In this document: piece after piece, positions 1-11,257 of the stretch
Numbering within the stretch: position 1 is the first letter of the stretch
How the letters are laid out: every line of letters starts with the position of its first letter
Source of the DNA: Solanum dulcamara
Lineage: Eukaryota; Streptophyta; Magnoliopsida; Solanales; Solanaceae
Assembly (NCBI RefSeq): GCF_947179165.1
Contig: NC_077240.1
Location: 26,268,001-26,332,000 of the forward strand
Length of the DNA: 64,000 bases
Direction of reading: 5' to 3'
Made by a program: the position numbers and the translations under genes
Notes under the pieces: model-generated
What the model was told of the DNA's origin: nothing
Database searches by the model: none
Seen by the model: only the letters and a program-made list of their open reading frames with translations

Positions 1-574
1 TTTCTATTTTAACTTTCCCACATTTACAGCATACTATATTCACACTTTCAAACACGTATATTATGGATAACTGCTAAAATTTAAATTCATGTACATGTAA
101 AAATTATAAATTCTAATTTCAAATTTATGCAATTGGTTAAGAATTCTAATTTCACTTTGCATGATTCACCACATCAGTTATCTACATAAACTGTTTGGTA
201 GTTACATTAAAAACGAAAGATTTCAACTCTTTCATATCTTTGCAGGAGCGAATTAATAATTAGTGCAGTGATGTAGAGTTTTTGGATAATTTAAAGAAAA
301 ACATATGTATAAAAATTATGTGTAATATATTAGAGATTTTTGTTTTCACTCTTTTTCATCATTTTATTATATGGTAATATTTTTTTATTCTGTATCTATT
401 CATAAATTATTTTCTCTTTGTTTACAATGTATCAATTCTCCTCCGTAGAATGTGGCTTCAGAGCAATTTTGGTTTCGATATTCGGTAAGTTAAAATGCAT
501 ATATTACTTAACTATGGTGTAGTAATAAAAATGTAAGTTAAGATATGTATTCTTTAGGTTAATGTAAATATTAA
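1..574. other. AT-rich intergenic, no gene seen
   Basis: No coding frame, terminal repeat or RNA gene could be supported here. The sequence is AT-rich with short homopolymer runs. Confidence 0.5.
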
Positions 575-584
575 ATGCGGATAA

Positions 585-785
585 ATTTTTATTGTACATT
601 AACTATTAAAAATTATGGTATTACCGAATACCGTACCGAACCAAAGTTTGATTTACCAATTATCAAGTTACCGAATCAAAGTTTGAAAGTTTGGTATTTG
701 GTATATATTTTGAATTATCGATTACCAAATTACCGAACCCGAACTTTGAAAATACCGAACCAAATATCGAACGCCCAGCCCTACT
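585..785. repeat. Diverged repeat rich in ACCGAA/TTCGGT motifs
   Basis: Short units such as taccgaacc, accgaatc and accgaaccc recur on one strand. The block ends in a cgaacgcccagccc segment that abuts the retrotransposon remnant to its right. Similar AACCGAA-type tracts occur near 27280-27400 and 63430-63550. They look like decayed terminal parts of a DNA transposon family. The exact ends are not visible, so the class is a guess. Confidence 0.35.
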
Positions 786-786
786 A

Positions 787-2100
787 GCCGCCCTTGCTTC
801 AACTGTAACTCTCCCAGATCAGACACAAGTCACTATCTGTCAAAAATGGGTAGTACCACCGCCAAATGAAGATGAATATGTAGAAAGTGAGATTGAGCAT
901 CTCGTTGCTGTTTCTGAAGCCTCAAAGGAAGATTGGTGATAACCTATTACCGACTATTTATGTTATGAGATACTTCCAGAAAATCCGAAGAGAAAGACTG
1001 ACATTCGTAGTCGTGCACCTCGCTTCTTATACTATAAGAACACATTATATAAAAGGTCATTTAAGGGAGTACTCTTGCGATGTTTGAGAGAGGAAGAAGC
1101 AGTCCAAGCTCTACAAGAAGCGCATTCAATAGTATGTGGATCACATCAATCTGGACCAAAGCTCCACTTCCACATAAAGAGAATGGGGTATTACTGGCCA
1201 ACCATGGTGAAAGATTGATTAGACTATGCTGAAGGTGCAAGGCTTGGCAATATCATGCAAATTTCATACATCAGCCTCCCGAAGTATTACATCCAACTAT
1301 CGCATCTTGGCCATTCGATGCTTGGGGATTAGACATTGTTGGACCGCTGCCAAAGTCTTTTGGTGGATACTTGTATATCCTGGATGCAGTAGATTACTTT
1401 TCAAAATAGGCCGAAGTTATCGCTCTTAAAGAAGTGAATAAGGAGAATGTTGCAAACTTCATTCGGGTGAATATCATCTATCGATTTAGCATTCCTCACC
1501 ATAAACTAACAGACAATGGCAAGACATTTGTTAAAAAGTTAATGAATAAAATTTGTGATCTCTTCGGTTTCAACCAGCGCAAATCTTCTATGTATCATGC
1601 TGCTAATGATCTAGCTGAAGCATTCAATAAGACTCTATGCAATCTGCTGAAGAAAGTCGTCTCCAAGTCCAAGCTAGATTGGCATGAAAGAATGAAAGAA
1701 GCTTTGTGGGCATATAGGATGACATACTGTACATCGACTCAATCAACCCTATATTCACTTGCTTTTGGAGTCGAAGCAGTCCTACCACTTAAGCGCCAAA
1801 TACCTTCTTTAAGACTTGCTATCCAAGAAGAGCTCACTGAAAAAGAAAATACTTGACTACGTCTTGCTGAGTTAGAAGCACTTGATAAAAACAGAGTGGA
1901 ATCTCAATAAAATCTTGAATGTTATCAAGCCCGTCTATCTCGTGCTTTCAACAAGAAAGTTCATTTGAGGTACTTCCAAGTTGGAGATCAAGTCCTTGCA
2001 GTAAAAAGACCCATTATCACTTGACATAAGTCTGGGGGGAAATTTACCTCGAAGTGGATGGACCATATGTCGTTCAAAAAGCGTATACGAGTTGAAGTCC
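787..2100 (+). pseudogene. Ty3/gypsy pol remnant: end of RNase H, zinc-binding domain and integrase core (Tat-like)
   Basis: Translated pieces in shifting + frames read as the C-terminal part of a plant Ty3/gypsy polyprotein. A HHCC-like stretch lies around 1105-1245 (EAHSIVCGSHQSGPK, then MGYYWPTMVKD). The first integrase Asp is in AWGLDIVGPLPK (about 1315-1355), the second in TDNGKTF (about 1510), and the Glu in NDLAEAFNK (about 1605-1630). The longest open piece is 1434-1856. At least three stops and several frameshifts break it, including a stop at the CFNKW-equivalent site and one just after 1215. The 5' part of pol, gag and the 5' LTR are absent, and the left edge abuts an unrelated repeat. 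The PMD ORF on the opposite strand and the LTR-like block at 12126 probably belong to the same element. The family is certain. The Tat lineage is inferred from the overall layout. Confidence 0.8.
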
Positions 2101-2426
2101 TCAAAAATCTATTAATTCTATAAGTTGAAGCACTAAAGTCCATAATATTTGCAAGTCAAAATTGAATGCACAAACTTAAACAAAAGAAGAAACTCCATTA
2201 CTTTTATTCTTATTGGCATGCAAAATGTGGATTGAGTTTGGATTATTAAAAAATAAAAAAGCAAATTCAGAATTGAAGAGTGCAAACGAAAGAGATATAA
2301 AATGCATGGTGTAGGGCGGAAAAAAAACGAGAAACTTTGTTATCATAAACTCGTCTAAACATATCAAACAAACTTTAAAGTAAATAAATGAAAAAGAAGA
2401 TAAAGGGAAAAAAAGAAAAATCTAAT

Positions 2427-3087
2427 CTAGGCATAATTTGTAATTGATCAATTCTTGACGCATAGCTTCTAGACGCTCCTTCTTTTGTCCCAAACTATTT
2501 GACAAGTGTGTATCAAAGGATGCATTGAATTCTTTGACTTCCAGTGAGGTGGCTAGTTTGGATCCTTTGACTTCATCCTCAGCAGCTGCTAAAAGGACTT
2601 CTAAATCCTACGTCTTTTTATACAATTCTTTTATCTCCTTTTTTCATATTACCCAGTGATTCACGAAGGGAGGACACCACATTAACTTTTTTATGCTCTT
2701 CAAGCATAGTATTTGAAAGGCGTTCTCCAATTGTTAAAATAACTCAGTTTTGCGGTTTCCACATCCATATCATGAAGGGTTGATCGTGCTTGGTCATACA
2801 AAGTGGCAAACTCAAAGAAGGAGTTTAATAACTTTATAAAAGATGAGATATCCACGTCCTTGAAGTCCATCTCCTTGATAATTACTTGGATTTCATATTT
2901 AAGAGAAGAAGCAATATCTACATCACTTTTAGAAAGTTTGCCTCGAATGACGGCCCAAAGAGTAGAGACAAAATTCTTTCGAGCATGACCTTCTAAGATG
3001 ACCTTCTTCCCTTGAAATATAGATACAACAACTAATGGATGCTTGCATACATCAGATTTCAAAGTTGTTTGACCTCTCACGAGAAAT
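2427..3087 (-). pseudogene. Plant-mobile-domain (PMD) ORF, C-terminal part (distal fragment)
   Basis: On the minus strand, 3080-2700 is open (126 codons) and contains LEGHARKNFVSTLWAVIRGK and IIKEMDFKDVDISSF. A frame change then leads into a coiled-coil-like tail (2700-2427) with SSLRESLGNMKKEIKEL and QKKERLEAMRQEL, ending at a stop near 2427. This is the C-terminal region found in PMD-type transposon proteins. It is cut off at 3087 by the nested retroelement, and its N-terminal part continues at 8913-11250 on the same strand. TAGAA flanks both sides of that insertion, which shows the two parts were once contiguous. It contains frameshifts and is not functional as it stands. PMD proteins of plants include MAIN/MAIL1 and many transposon-borne copies. 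The role of the element-borne ORF is not known. Confidence 0.65.
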
Positions 3088-3091
3088 AGAA
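3087..3091. repeat. Target site duplication TAGAA (left)
   Basis: TAGAA directly precedes the TGTCACGCC terminus at 3092 and is repeated at 8908-8912 right after the TTGTTACA terminus. Five base pairs is the normal size for LTR retrotransposon integration. Confidence 0.9.
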
Positions 3092-3727
3092 TGTCACGCC
3101 CCGAGAGGGTACCCTAGGCGTGGCCGGCACTCAAAAACCATTTTTGGCTTCTGAGAGAACCATTTGGTCTCATTTCTTATTTATTCATCAGCGGAAGACT
3201 TAAGAATACTAATGTGGGCTTGTCATAATCAAAGCAAAAATAGATAATTCTTAGAAGAAGTAGTTTCTAAGGAGAACTACTTCGATTACATCATCAGACT
3301 CTGTCTATGAAGCCTCTAATACTCTTAGATGGTGCCAATGACATGTCCATGGCTACCTCAAAAGAAACATCACACTCAACAATAATAAAAGGATAAGGAG
3401 TTCCTTCGAATACAAGAAGGACTCACCAAATAGCTGAAAAGAAATGATCTTCAACGATGCGCCTGTTGAGGATCTCTAACACCTGTATCTGCATCATAAA
3501 ACGATGCAGGTCGAATGACGTCAGTACGTGGAATGTACGAGTATGTAAAATAGCAGGAAGGTAAGGACAGATATCAAGAAACTCCTCTCAAGAAAACTCA
3601 GCTCAGAACTCAACATCATCTCAACATGAATATGTAATGCAAGTTTAAAATATAATAATGAAAATAATAGTAATAAGCAATGCTTACTCGGTTGGGAGTT
3701 TCTCTAACCGACAACCATCACTTATGA
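3092..3727 (-). repeat. Truncated 3' LTR of the nested Ty3/gypsy element
   Basis: It matches 6779-7387 of the other LTR. The first 200 bp or so are clearly diverged with indels. The last 400 bp differ at only about three sites. The shared sequence stops at cttatga (3721-3727 and 7381-7387). Beyond this, 3728 onward is pol while 7388 onward is LTR, which marks the deletion junction. Confidence 0.85.
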
Positions 3728-4823
3728 CCTTACCTTTCTGCATCAATACACATCCCAACCCAACTCTTGAAGCATCACAATAGATTACAAAACCATCCGT
3801 TCCTTCGGGTAGGGATAGTACTGGAGCAGTAGTCAATCTAGCTTTCAACTCTTGAAAACTTTTCTCACAAGCATCAGACCATTGAAACTTAGCCTTTTTC
3901 TGAGTCAGCTTAGTCAATGGTGAGGATATAGATGAAAATCCCTCAATAAACCTCATGTAGTAACCAGCCAAACCTAAGAAACTCCTTATGTCGGTTGGAG
4001 AGGTGGGTCGGGGCCAGTTTTTAACTGCCTTAATCTTTTGAGTATCAACTTGGATTCCATCCCCAGATATAATATGGCCTAGGAATGCTACAGACTCAAG
4101 CCAAAACTCACACTTTGAAAACTTAGCATACAACTCCTCCTCCTTAAGAGTTTGAAGGACAATCCTAAGGTGATTAGCATGCTCACTCTTACTTCTAGAG
4201 TAGACCAAAATATCATCGATGAAGACAATTACAAACGTATCTAGGTATGGCTTGAATACTCAGTTCATGAGGTACATAAAAGCTGCTGGAGCATTTGTCA
4301 ATCCAAAGGACATAACAAGAAACTCAAAATGACCATAGAGGGTTCGAAAAGCCGTCTTCGGGATGTCACATTCTCTTGCTTTCAACTGGTGATAGCCTGA
4401 TCTGAGGTCTATATTAGAGAAGCATGTGGCACCCTGAAGTTGGTCAAATAAATCATCTATTTTGGGGAGAGGGTACTTGTTTTTAATGGTGACCTTGTTT
4501 AGCTGTCGGTAATCAATGCACATTCTAAGGGAACCATCTTTCTTTCACACGAATAGGACAGTAGCGCCCCAGGGTGAGACACTTGGCCTAATAAACCCCT
4601 TATCTAGGAGGTCTTTCAGTTGTTCTTTCAACTCTTTCAGCTCAGCAGGAGCCATCCTATAAGGAGGAATAGAGATAGGTTGTGTATCAGGAAGAATATC
4701 AATACCAAAGTCTATCTCTCTATCAGGAGGGATTCCGAGTAGATCCTCAGGAAAGACTTCAGGAAACTCATTCACAATGGGAACTGACTCAAGAGATGAA
4801 GTCTGATCATTAATATTTTTGAC
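3728..4823 (-). pseudogene. Reverse transcriptase and start of RNase H of the nested element
   Basis: Minus-strand translation gives the full sequence of RT landmarks: the [17 protein letters not shown] entry, [19 protein letters not shown], the catalytic FIDDILVYS (about 4205-4230), [21 protein letters not shown], and the RNase H start [20 protein letters not shown]. The frame is the same as gag and protease. Three in-frame TGA codons occur at 4824-4826, 4545-4547 and 4260-4262. In this family Arg is usual at these sites, so CGA-to-TGA changes fit. The polypeptide stops being pol at 3728, where LTR sequence is fused on. It would have copied element RNA to DNA. It is now inactive. Confidence 0.9.
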
Positions 4824-4826
4824 TCA

Positions 4827-5552
4827 GACTATATGATATATACATCCCTTAGAGATTAATTTTCTGGCCTTAAAGTAGGAAATAAATTTACCCCTAGGCA
4901 CTACAGAATTCCCCTTCCACTCTAAGATAGGCTCGTTTGGAAATTGAAACTTCACAATTTGGGTCCTACAATCAACTGAAGCATAACAAGAATAAAGCCA
5001 GTACATACCAAGAATCACATCAAAATCAACCATGTCCAACTCAACTAAGTCAGCCATGGTATCCCTATGATAGATTGACACAGTACAATTTCTATAGACC
5101 CTCTCAGCTAAGATAGAATCACCAACAGGAGTAGACACACTGAAAGGCTCAAGAAGACACTCAAGAAGAATCTCAAATTTACTAGCCAAGTAAGGAGTCA
5201 CAAAAGATAATGTAGCACCCGGATCAAGTAATGCATACACATCAAAAGAAAGGACTGGGAGCATATCAGTAACAACATCGGGTGCATTCTCTTGGTCTTG
5301 GCGACTACCCATAGCATATAGACGGTTGGTTCCCCCACCTGCACTTAAAGCTGCACCTCTATGATTACCTCTATTCTGTGGAGCTGCAGAAGAAAACTGA
5401 GCTCTACTACTTCCATCTCCCTGCCTCTTTGAAGGACACTCATTCTGGAAGTGACCTGTCTTTCCACATCCGTAGCAAGCATTGGTGCCCACATGACACT
5501 CTCCCAAATGGAGCCTCCCACATCTAGCACATGGTGGTTTTCCTCTAGAACC
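4827..5552 (-). pseudogene. Nucleocapsid zinc knuckles and aspartic protease of the nested element
   Basis: The segment begins after a TAA at 5553-5555 that interrupts gag-pol just before the zinc fingers. The first finger is CARCGRLHLGEC with short spacing. The second is CYGCGKTGHFQNEC with canonical CX2CX4HX4C spacing. About 50 residues on lies the protease. Its active-site segment reads ALLDPGATLSFV, so the usual D-S/T-G is DPG here, a variant often met in plant copies. ILGMYWL follows as the second protease motif. The segment runs in the same frame as gag upstream and RT downstream. Confidence 0.85.
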
Positions 5553-6560
5553 TTAAGCCATACTTAATTGGGACTGAGAACCTTGAGATCGAAAGTTTTG
5601 GTGACTTAGCGATCTCTGATCATACCTGGTATTAGGTGTAAAAGCATTTGTTGGGGAAGGTGCATAATTGGAAGACCTTTTCTGAAAGAAAGATTTGTTA
5701 CCCTTCCCTTGCTTCTGCTCATTCTCATGCCCAGCAGACTTAGCCTTCTTGCTTAGGTGTTCCTCTCGGTCCTTTTTCTTGTCATCCTCAACCTGCTGAG
5801 CATACACCATCAATCTAGAAAAATCCATGTCAGAAATCATTAGCATTGCCTTACATTCTTTCTTTACATGTTTGCCTAGGCCAGAGACAAACTTCCTCAT
5901 CTTAGACCTCATATGAGGAATCATTTCTGGGGCATATTTGGATAATTGAATAAACTTCAAACTATACTCTTTCACAGTCATACTCTCTTGATTGAGGTTC
6001 ACAAACTCCTCAATTTTTGCTTCACGTAGTTCTTGGGGAAAGAAGTTATCAAGAAATGCTCTTTCAAACTCATCCCAAAGAGCAGGCTCTGCATCCTCAC
6101 CTCTACTTTCTTCCCACTGGTTATACCAGACATTTGCCATATCCTTGAATTGATAAGACACCAACTCAACCCCCTTGATCTCTGTAGCATGCATCGCTTT
6201 TAGTATCTTCCACATCTCATCAATGAAATTTTGGGGGTCTTCATCAATGTTGGAACCCGTGAAGACCGGCGGATTCATTCTCAAAAAATCTCTGATCCTC
6301 GTGGCAACAAACGACTCTTGATAACTAGAGCTAGGAGTTGGTGAACTTTGGCTACTATTTCGAGCAGCCACCAACTGGGTGAGCATAGCAATCACTCCTC
6401 GAAAATCTTCCTCAGAAGTAGGAGTGGTCTGAACAGTAGGTACTTGGGGTACCTCAGTAGACCTTGCAGGTCGGCCCCTAGTTCTCCGTGGAGGCATCAC
6501 TGACTGTGGAACCTCAGTACTGGCAGCGTTCCTCTGACTAGCTGAACGTTTAGGAGGCAT
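5553..6560 (-). pseudogene. Gag of the nested Ty3/gypsy element
   Basis: The frame is open from an upstream in-frame ATG at 6581, but the start MPPKRSASQ at 6560 fits plant gag proteins better. The retrotransposon gag domain is visible in the middle: PPVFTGSNIDEDPQNFIDEM, then WYNQWEESR, FLDNFFPQELREAKIEEF, and MTVKEYSLKFIQLSKYAPEM. A basic, Gln/Ser-rich linker follows and the frame stops at TAA 5553-5555 before the zinc knuckles. That stop is consistent with a CAA-to-TAA change. Apart from it, gag is uninterrupted. Confidence 0.85.
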
Positions 6561-6761
6561 GTCTGAAACGTGTAAACGCACGAATTAGAAAGAAAGATTT
6601 AATAGAGTTAAACTCTATCGCACGAATTCAGATTATGAAAGAAGTGAAATAATTCCTAATGTCCTATAGCTTCCTGATTATAAGTGTGGTGCACGACACA
6701 CCCATAAACAAGACTCTACTAAACACGGCTTCATAGACACCCTAGAACTCTTGAACTCTAT

Positions 6762-6773
6762 GCTCTGATACCA
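6762..6773 (-). promoter_or_regulatory. Primer binding site complementary to initiator Met tRNA
   Basis: The minus strand reads TGGTATCAGAGC, the standard plant primer site for tRNA-iMet, immediately inside the 5' LTR. It fixes the orientation of the nested element and the inner end of its 5' LTR near 6774. Confidence 0.9.
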
Positions 6774-8907
6774 AGTTAGGCACTCAGAAACCATCTCTGG
6801 CCTCTGAGAGAACCACTTGGTCTCATCACTTATTCGTTCATCAGCGGAAGACTTAATAAGAATACTTATATGGGCTCTCCATTAACAACATCTCATGAAA
6901 GAAGAAGTTTTTAGAAGAAGTAGTTTCAAAGGAGAACTACTCCAATTACATCATCAGATTCTGTCTATTAAGCCTCTAATACTTTTAGATGGTGCCAATG
7001 ACATGTCCATGGCTACCTCAAAAGAAACATCACACTCAACAATAATAAAAGGATAAGGAGTTCCTTCGAATACAAGAAGGACTCACCAAATAGCTGAAAA
7101 GAAATGATCTTCAACGATGCGCCTGTTGAGGATCTCTAACACCTGTATCTGCATCATAAAACGATGCAGGTCGAATGACGTCAGTACGTGGAATGTACGA
7201 GTATGTAAAATGGCAGAAAGGTAAGGACAGATATCAAGAAACTCCTCTCAAGAAAACTCAGCTCAGAACTCAACATCATCTCAACATGAATATGTAATGC
7301 AAGTTTAAAATATAATAATGAAAATAATAGTAATAAGCAATGCTTACTCGGTTGGGAGTTTCTCTAACCGACAACCATCACTTATGAGCTAGCGATGATA
7401 CAACGAAGCGATGTCGTTGCCACATCCATCCAATACCTTGTCAGGGTAAAGGACATCACCATCTTGGATCCACTCATCAAAGTCCTCTTTTTAGGACTTA
7501 AGAGGCATAGCCTCCATCCTACGCTGGCTACGTAGTTCTGGGGTTTGAGTCAATCAAACTCTTACCCAACTCGGTGCTCAATACTACTCCCAAAATATAT
7601 GCTCATATTAAACTCATCATCTAGTCTCATTGAACTTTAATTTAAATCATCAAACTCATCTCATTTCATGTTCATCAATCATTATACTTCCAAAAACATT
7701 ATTTACATCTCATCAAAACATCTTGCTCAAAATATCATTTTTCTCAAATTCATTCAAATTCAACTCTTTTGCTCTTTCAAAACTCAATAAAATACATATA
7801 TAGTATTAATTCATATAACTATCTTTTTATCAATGAAAATAATAAAAAGTCAACATCTTTACTCAAAATATGTGTAAAAATATTAATGAACATCAAATCA
7901 ATTTGGATTCATGGGAAAGTAGCCATGAACAATAATTCCAATAATATGAGAGATAAGAATAATAATAATATTAATGCATAAATATATCAAACTCAATAGA
8001 AGAAGAATTATTTCATTTAGAATTCAAGATTTGGATAAAATTCAATTATAATTCAATTACAATGAATTTAAATATTGGGCGCATGGACGAATTCAATCCA
8101 ATGCTATGAAAGTCTTACATACCTTAAATCTGAAGGTTTACTCCGAATTTGAACACTCTTGGACCCCTAGCCTTTTCTTCTCACCGGAGCGTTTTGTGTA
8201 CTACTCGGAGTATAAGAATAACCAGAGTAGTATTTTTATACTACTAAAACTAAAACTATATTTGAAAAGAAGTATATAGAGAGAAGAAATGCTTAAGAAA
8301 GCTTGATGAATAAAATGAGGAAATAAGGTGGGTATTTATAGGTGGGAAAGAGTGACCTAACAATAAATAAAATAATTATAAAGAAAAATCTAAAAATTTA
8401 ATGGAATATATTGATGTCATGGATGATGTTAAATGGAGGACAATTTATGTCATGAATGATGTCAAATGTATCTAGATCTTTCCATGGTAGGTAAGATGAG
8501 TTCTTTTTAACATAATACTCTTTTTCGGAGCTGCGTTTGAATAAGATAAATTCCTTATTAGGATTTGGTGTATTCATAAGAATTGTAGATATGGAAGTCT
8601 AGTTTCATATCATTCAAGAATCAACCAATTTGGAGCAACCTACAGTGAGATATGAATTTTCTTCTATAAACACTCAATTTCATTACAGTACTATATCTTG
8701 CAAAGATTAATTTATTTGACCTACTTATACTCTGAATCTTAAGATATGTTTTTCATGAAAGTTGTAGGTGAGGATGTTGTGGTTACCCAGAAATTTGAAT
8801 CACCTAATTTGGACCAACCTATGAAAAGTTATACCCAAAATACAGAGGTTGTATTATTTTCATCGAGAATTGAAATACCGACATACAACATTTTAGGGGT
8901 TGTTACA
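6774..8907 (-). repeat. 5' LTR of the nested Ty3/gypsy element (about 2.1 kb)
   Basis: It runs from the TTGTTACA terminus (8907) to the primer site. A TATA box (TATAAATA on the minus strand, 8333-8340) lies about 570 bp in and is a plausible U3 promoter. The inner terminus is eroded: about 35 bp present at the matching end of the other LTR (3092-3127) are missing before the primer site. Confidence 0.8.
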
Positions 8908-8912
8908 TAGAA
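8908..8912. repeat. Target site duplication TAGAA (right)
   Basis: It is identical to 3087-3091 and follows directly after the element terminus. PMD-derived sequence resumes from here. Confidence 0.9.
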
Positions 8913-11250
8913 GGTAGCCCTTCACTCGCTTTAGCCATGGAAGGTGGTTTTATTTAATACAGAGCAGATATAGATTCACCACTATCTTGTGACTTTCCTC
9001 GCTGCAATGCCGCAATGTTATTCTCCTGCATTAGAAAATGAGAGAGAAAAATAATCAAGTAAAAAAGTGTTAGGATATACTCGGTAGAGTGAAGTTCTTA
9101 ATCTACCTCTTCAATAGAGACTATTATGGTTCTTGAAGGGTTGTTCGTATCATCATGTAGTTCAACCACAAGTATAGTAGCATCCTTCAAATTGCTTGGG
9201 CTTGCTCTTATTCTTTTCCAACAACGATCTCTGCTGCTATTTTCATTCTCATCTTGAAGCACCTTTTAGAGATATAAGCTACCTGAGCAAGTATCCTCTC
9301 TTTCAACACCCTTAAAGACGGTTGAGATATTTCTGTTCTACGTTGTTAGGGCAATGTGGCATTCAAAGAAATAGGCACACCAGCATTAAGGACTTTGTTC
9401 ATATGTACTTCATCAGAACCCTCTAAATGTACGACAGGAATTGGCCCAGTAACATTCACTAAAGTCTGTAAATGATCATTAAGGAAACTCCCATGAGTTT
9501 TATCATTAAGAAAACTCCCATGAGTTTTCTTCCACCAAGTCTCATAGTCAGATCCAAAGGACTTTCCCACATTAGGCTTGATTGAAGGAAAGATTGCTCG
9601 TGATGAAGAACAACTTATAGTACAAATCCTCCAAAACATGAGTCATTTGTCCAAAGAGGCAATGCGAATGTCATTCCTCATGATGCCAGGGATATTCTGG
9701 TAGAATCCAAATTGACGACTAAAGCGATGTGGATTATATGGCTCAATGATAAATGAATTTTTACACTAAGAGGGATATAGTTAAAGTGGATACTCATGAA
9801 ATAGCTTGACTCTAACTCTGGTGCATGATTATTATCTACATAAAAGTAAGGGTACATTTTATCCAGCGTGGTAGATGTCCAAGCCGCGTCCTCTCCACCG
9901 TGAATACATTTTCTTGCGTCATTTCTGTCAAAATACTTTGCGCCACCCTCTCCAGAATATACTACCATAGTGGAAACAAAGGGCCCATTGGCAGTTGTGT
10001 AATGAGTCTTGAAAAGTGAGCAAGCCAACCATAAACATAATGGATGGGGAAACAGACTTTAAGTTGATTAAGTTATGGTGAAGTCGAGATCTTATTCAAA
10101 CCATTATAAATACTGGCTAATACCGAAATAGCAAGGCCGACCTTCCTCCCACTCGCCATCAAGCTCGTCATCTTGAAAGTCCCCGGACGAATGAAGCCAC
10201 CTTCCCTATTAGGGAGAACAAAAGCACACAACCAACAAGATAAGAAAGCTGCCAGATATGTGTCATCTCTTTTGTTAGATTTCACCCCAAGCTCAGCAAA
10301 TACTCCTTCTTCGGCACGTGACTATTTTGTTGTATCAGGTAAAACCCCACTAGAATTATGTGTCAATTCAAGGCGAGCATATATTTTCTCCTGCCTCAGC
10401 GGAGCAAGTCCATACCTTAAAGGTTTTTTGCATCAGAATTTTATCCACTTACTAAAAGATACTTTTTGGTTAGCACCCCGAAGATGATGAAAGGCCGCAA
10501 ATAAATATTCACAAGTCCGAGGAATGTATATTACCTTCTTTTCATATAATCTCGTAAGTTCTCAAGCCTCAGGCACCATTTCTTCATAAAGAGAACTCTA
10601 AATTGGCAAGCCTTTGAAAGTATGTAAATCCTAAAGAGAAATAGATAATTCTCCAGCAGAGGTAAGAAGTGTGTTTGTTTTGGGACACCAAGCTTCAGAG
10701 AATGCTTGTAAAATATCTGAATTACGATCATAAGTGAAAAGAGATGCATAAACGGCATCATAAATGTGTGCCATACCCAAGAATTCTTGGCTTTTACCAA
10801 GTATATCTTTGGTCTACTCCAGTACCCTGAAATATGACGATACTCTCCCTTAAATATCATTGTATCACCCCAGCGTATCTCACATTGGATTATGCGACGA
10901 CCTAAACTTCGAAGAGAAGTTGCAATATTAGCATGATGATGATCTAGTGCTTGAAGGGACCACAACCTGAGCAGCTTATTAGAACTATGGGTTTGCACCG
11001 AAGTTCAACTCGCGATACAAAATGGGTTTTTCAAGGAAGGCCACGAACTCGCATACCGACCGACTAGTGGAGTGTGAGTCAAGAACCTAGTTTGATCCAC
11101 CCATTCCTCAGTTTCAACTACAAGATGCCTAAGTTTAGTGGAGGGTGAGACGTATTGTCTGAAAATCACCATCTCTTCAAACTGCAAGGAATAAAAGAGA
11201 TCATTAGTGACAAAACTTAGGTATACAAAAAAAAATTGTGTCAAGTGAGC
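8913..11250 (-). pseudogene. PMD ORF, N-terminal and central parts (antisense extra ORF of a Tat-like element)
   Basis: Minus-strand pieces in several frames together resemble a PMD (aminotransferase-like) protein. In order they are: FEEMVIFRQYVSPSTKLRHL and WVDQTRFLTHTPLV (11244-11005), TSLRSLGRRIIQCEIRWGD and EYRHISGYW (10998-10800), frame-shifted pieces reading SLWDLHTLKGLPI (about 10640), TYLAAFLSCWLCAFVLP and IRPGTFKMTSLMASGRKVG (10270-10120), ANGPFVSTMVVYSGEGGAKYF (9990-9920), YETWWKKTHGSFLNDH (9550-9470), and VTGPIPVVHLEGSDEVH. A 24-bp direct duplication sits at 9479-9530. Many stops and frameshifts are present. It continues at 3087-2427 beyond the nested insertion. PMD family membership is from recognised sequence. 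Its status as an accessory antisense ORF is inferred from its position between integrase and LTR. Confidence 0.65.
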
Positions 11251-11257
11251 CCTTTGT

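Larger units (their letters stand above)
3092..8907 (-). mobile_element. Nested, internally deleted Ty3/gypsy LTR retrotransposon (chromovirus-like)
   Basis: The 5816-bp insertion is bounded by TGTCACG...TTGTTACA and a TAGAA duplication. Read on the minus strand the order is: 5' LTR (8907 to about 6774), tRNA-iMet primer site (6773-6762), gag (from 6560), two zinc knuckles, protease, reverse transcriptase, start of RNase H. At 3728 the frame runs directly into the last 636 bp of the 3' LTR. The rest of RNase H, the integrase and about 1.5 kb of the 3' LTR are missing. It is non-autonomous now. It lies inside the PMD ORF of an older element, so it is the younger of the two. Tekay/Del-like placement is suggested by the gag start MPPKRSASQ and the CCHC arrangement. 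It cannot be confirmed without an integrase chromodomain. Confidence 0.9.
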
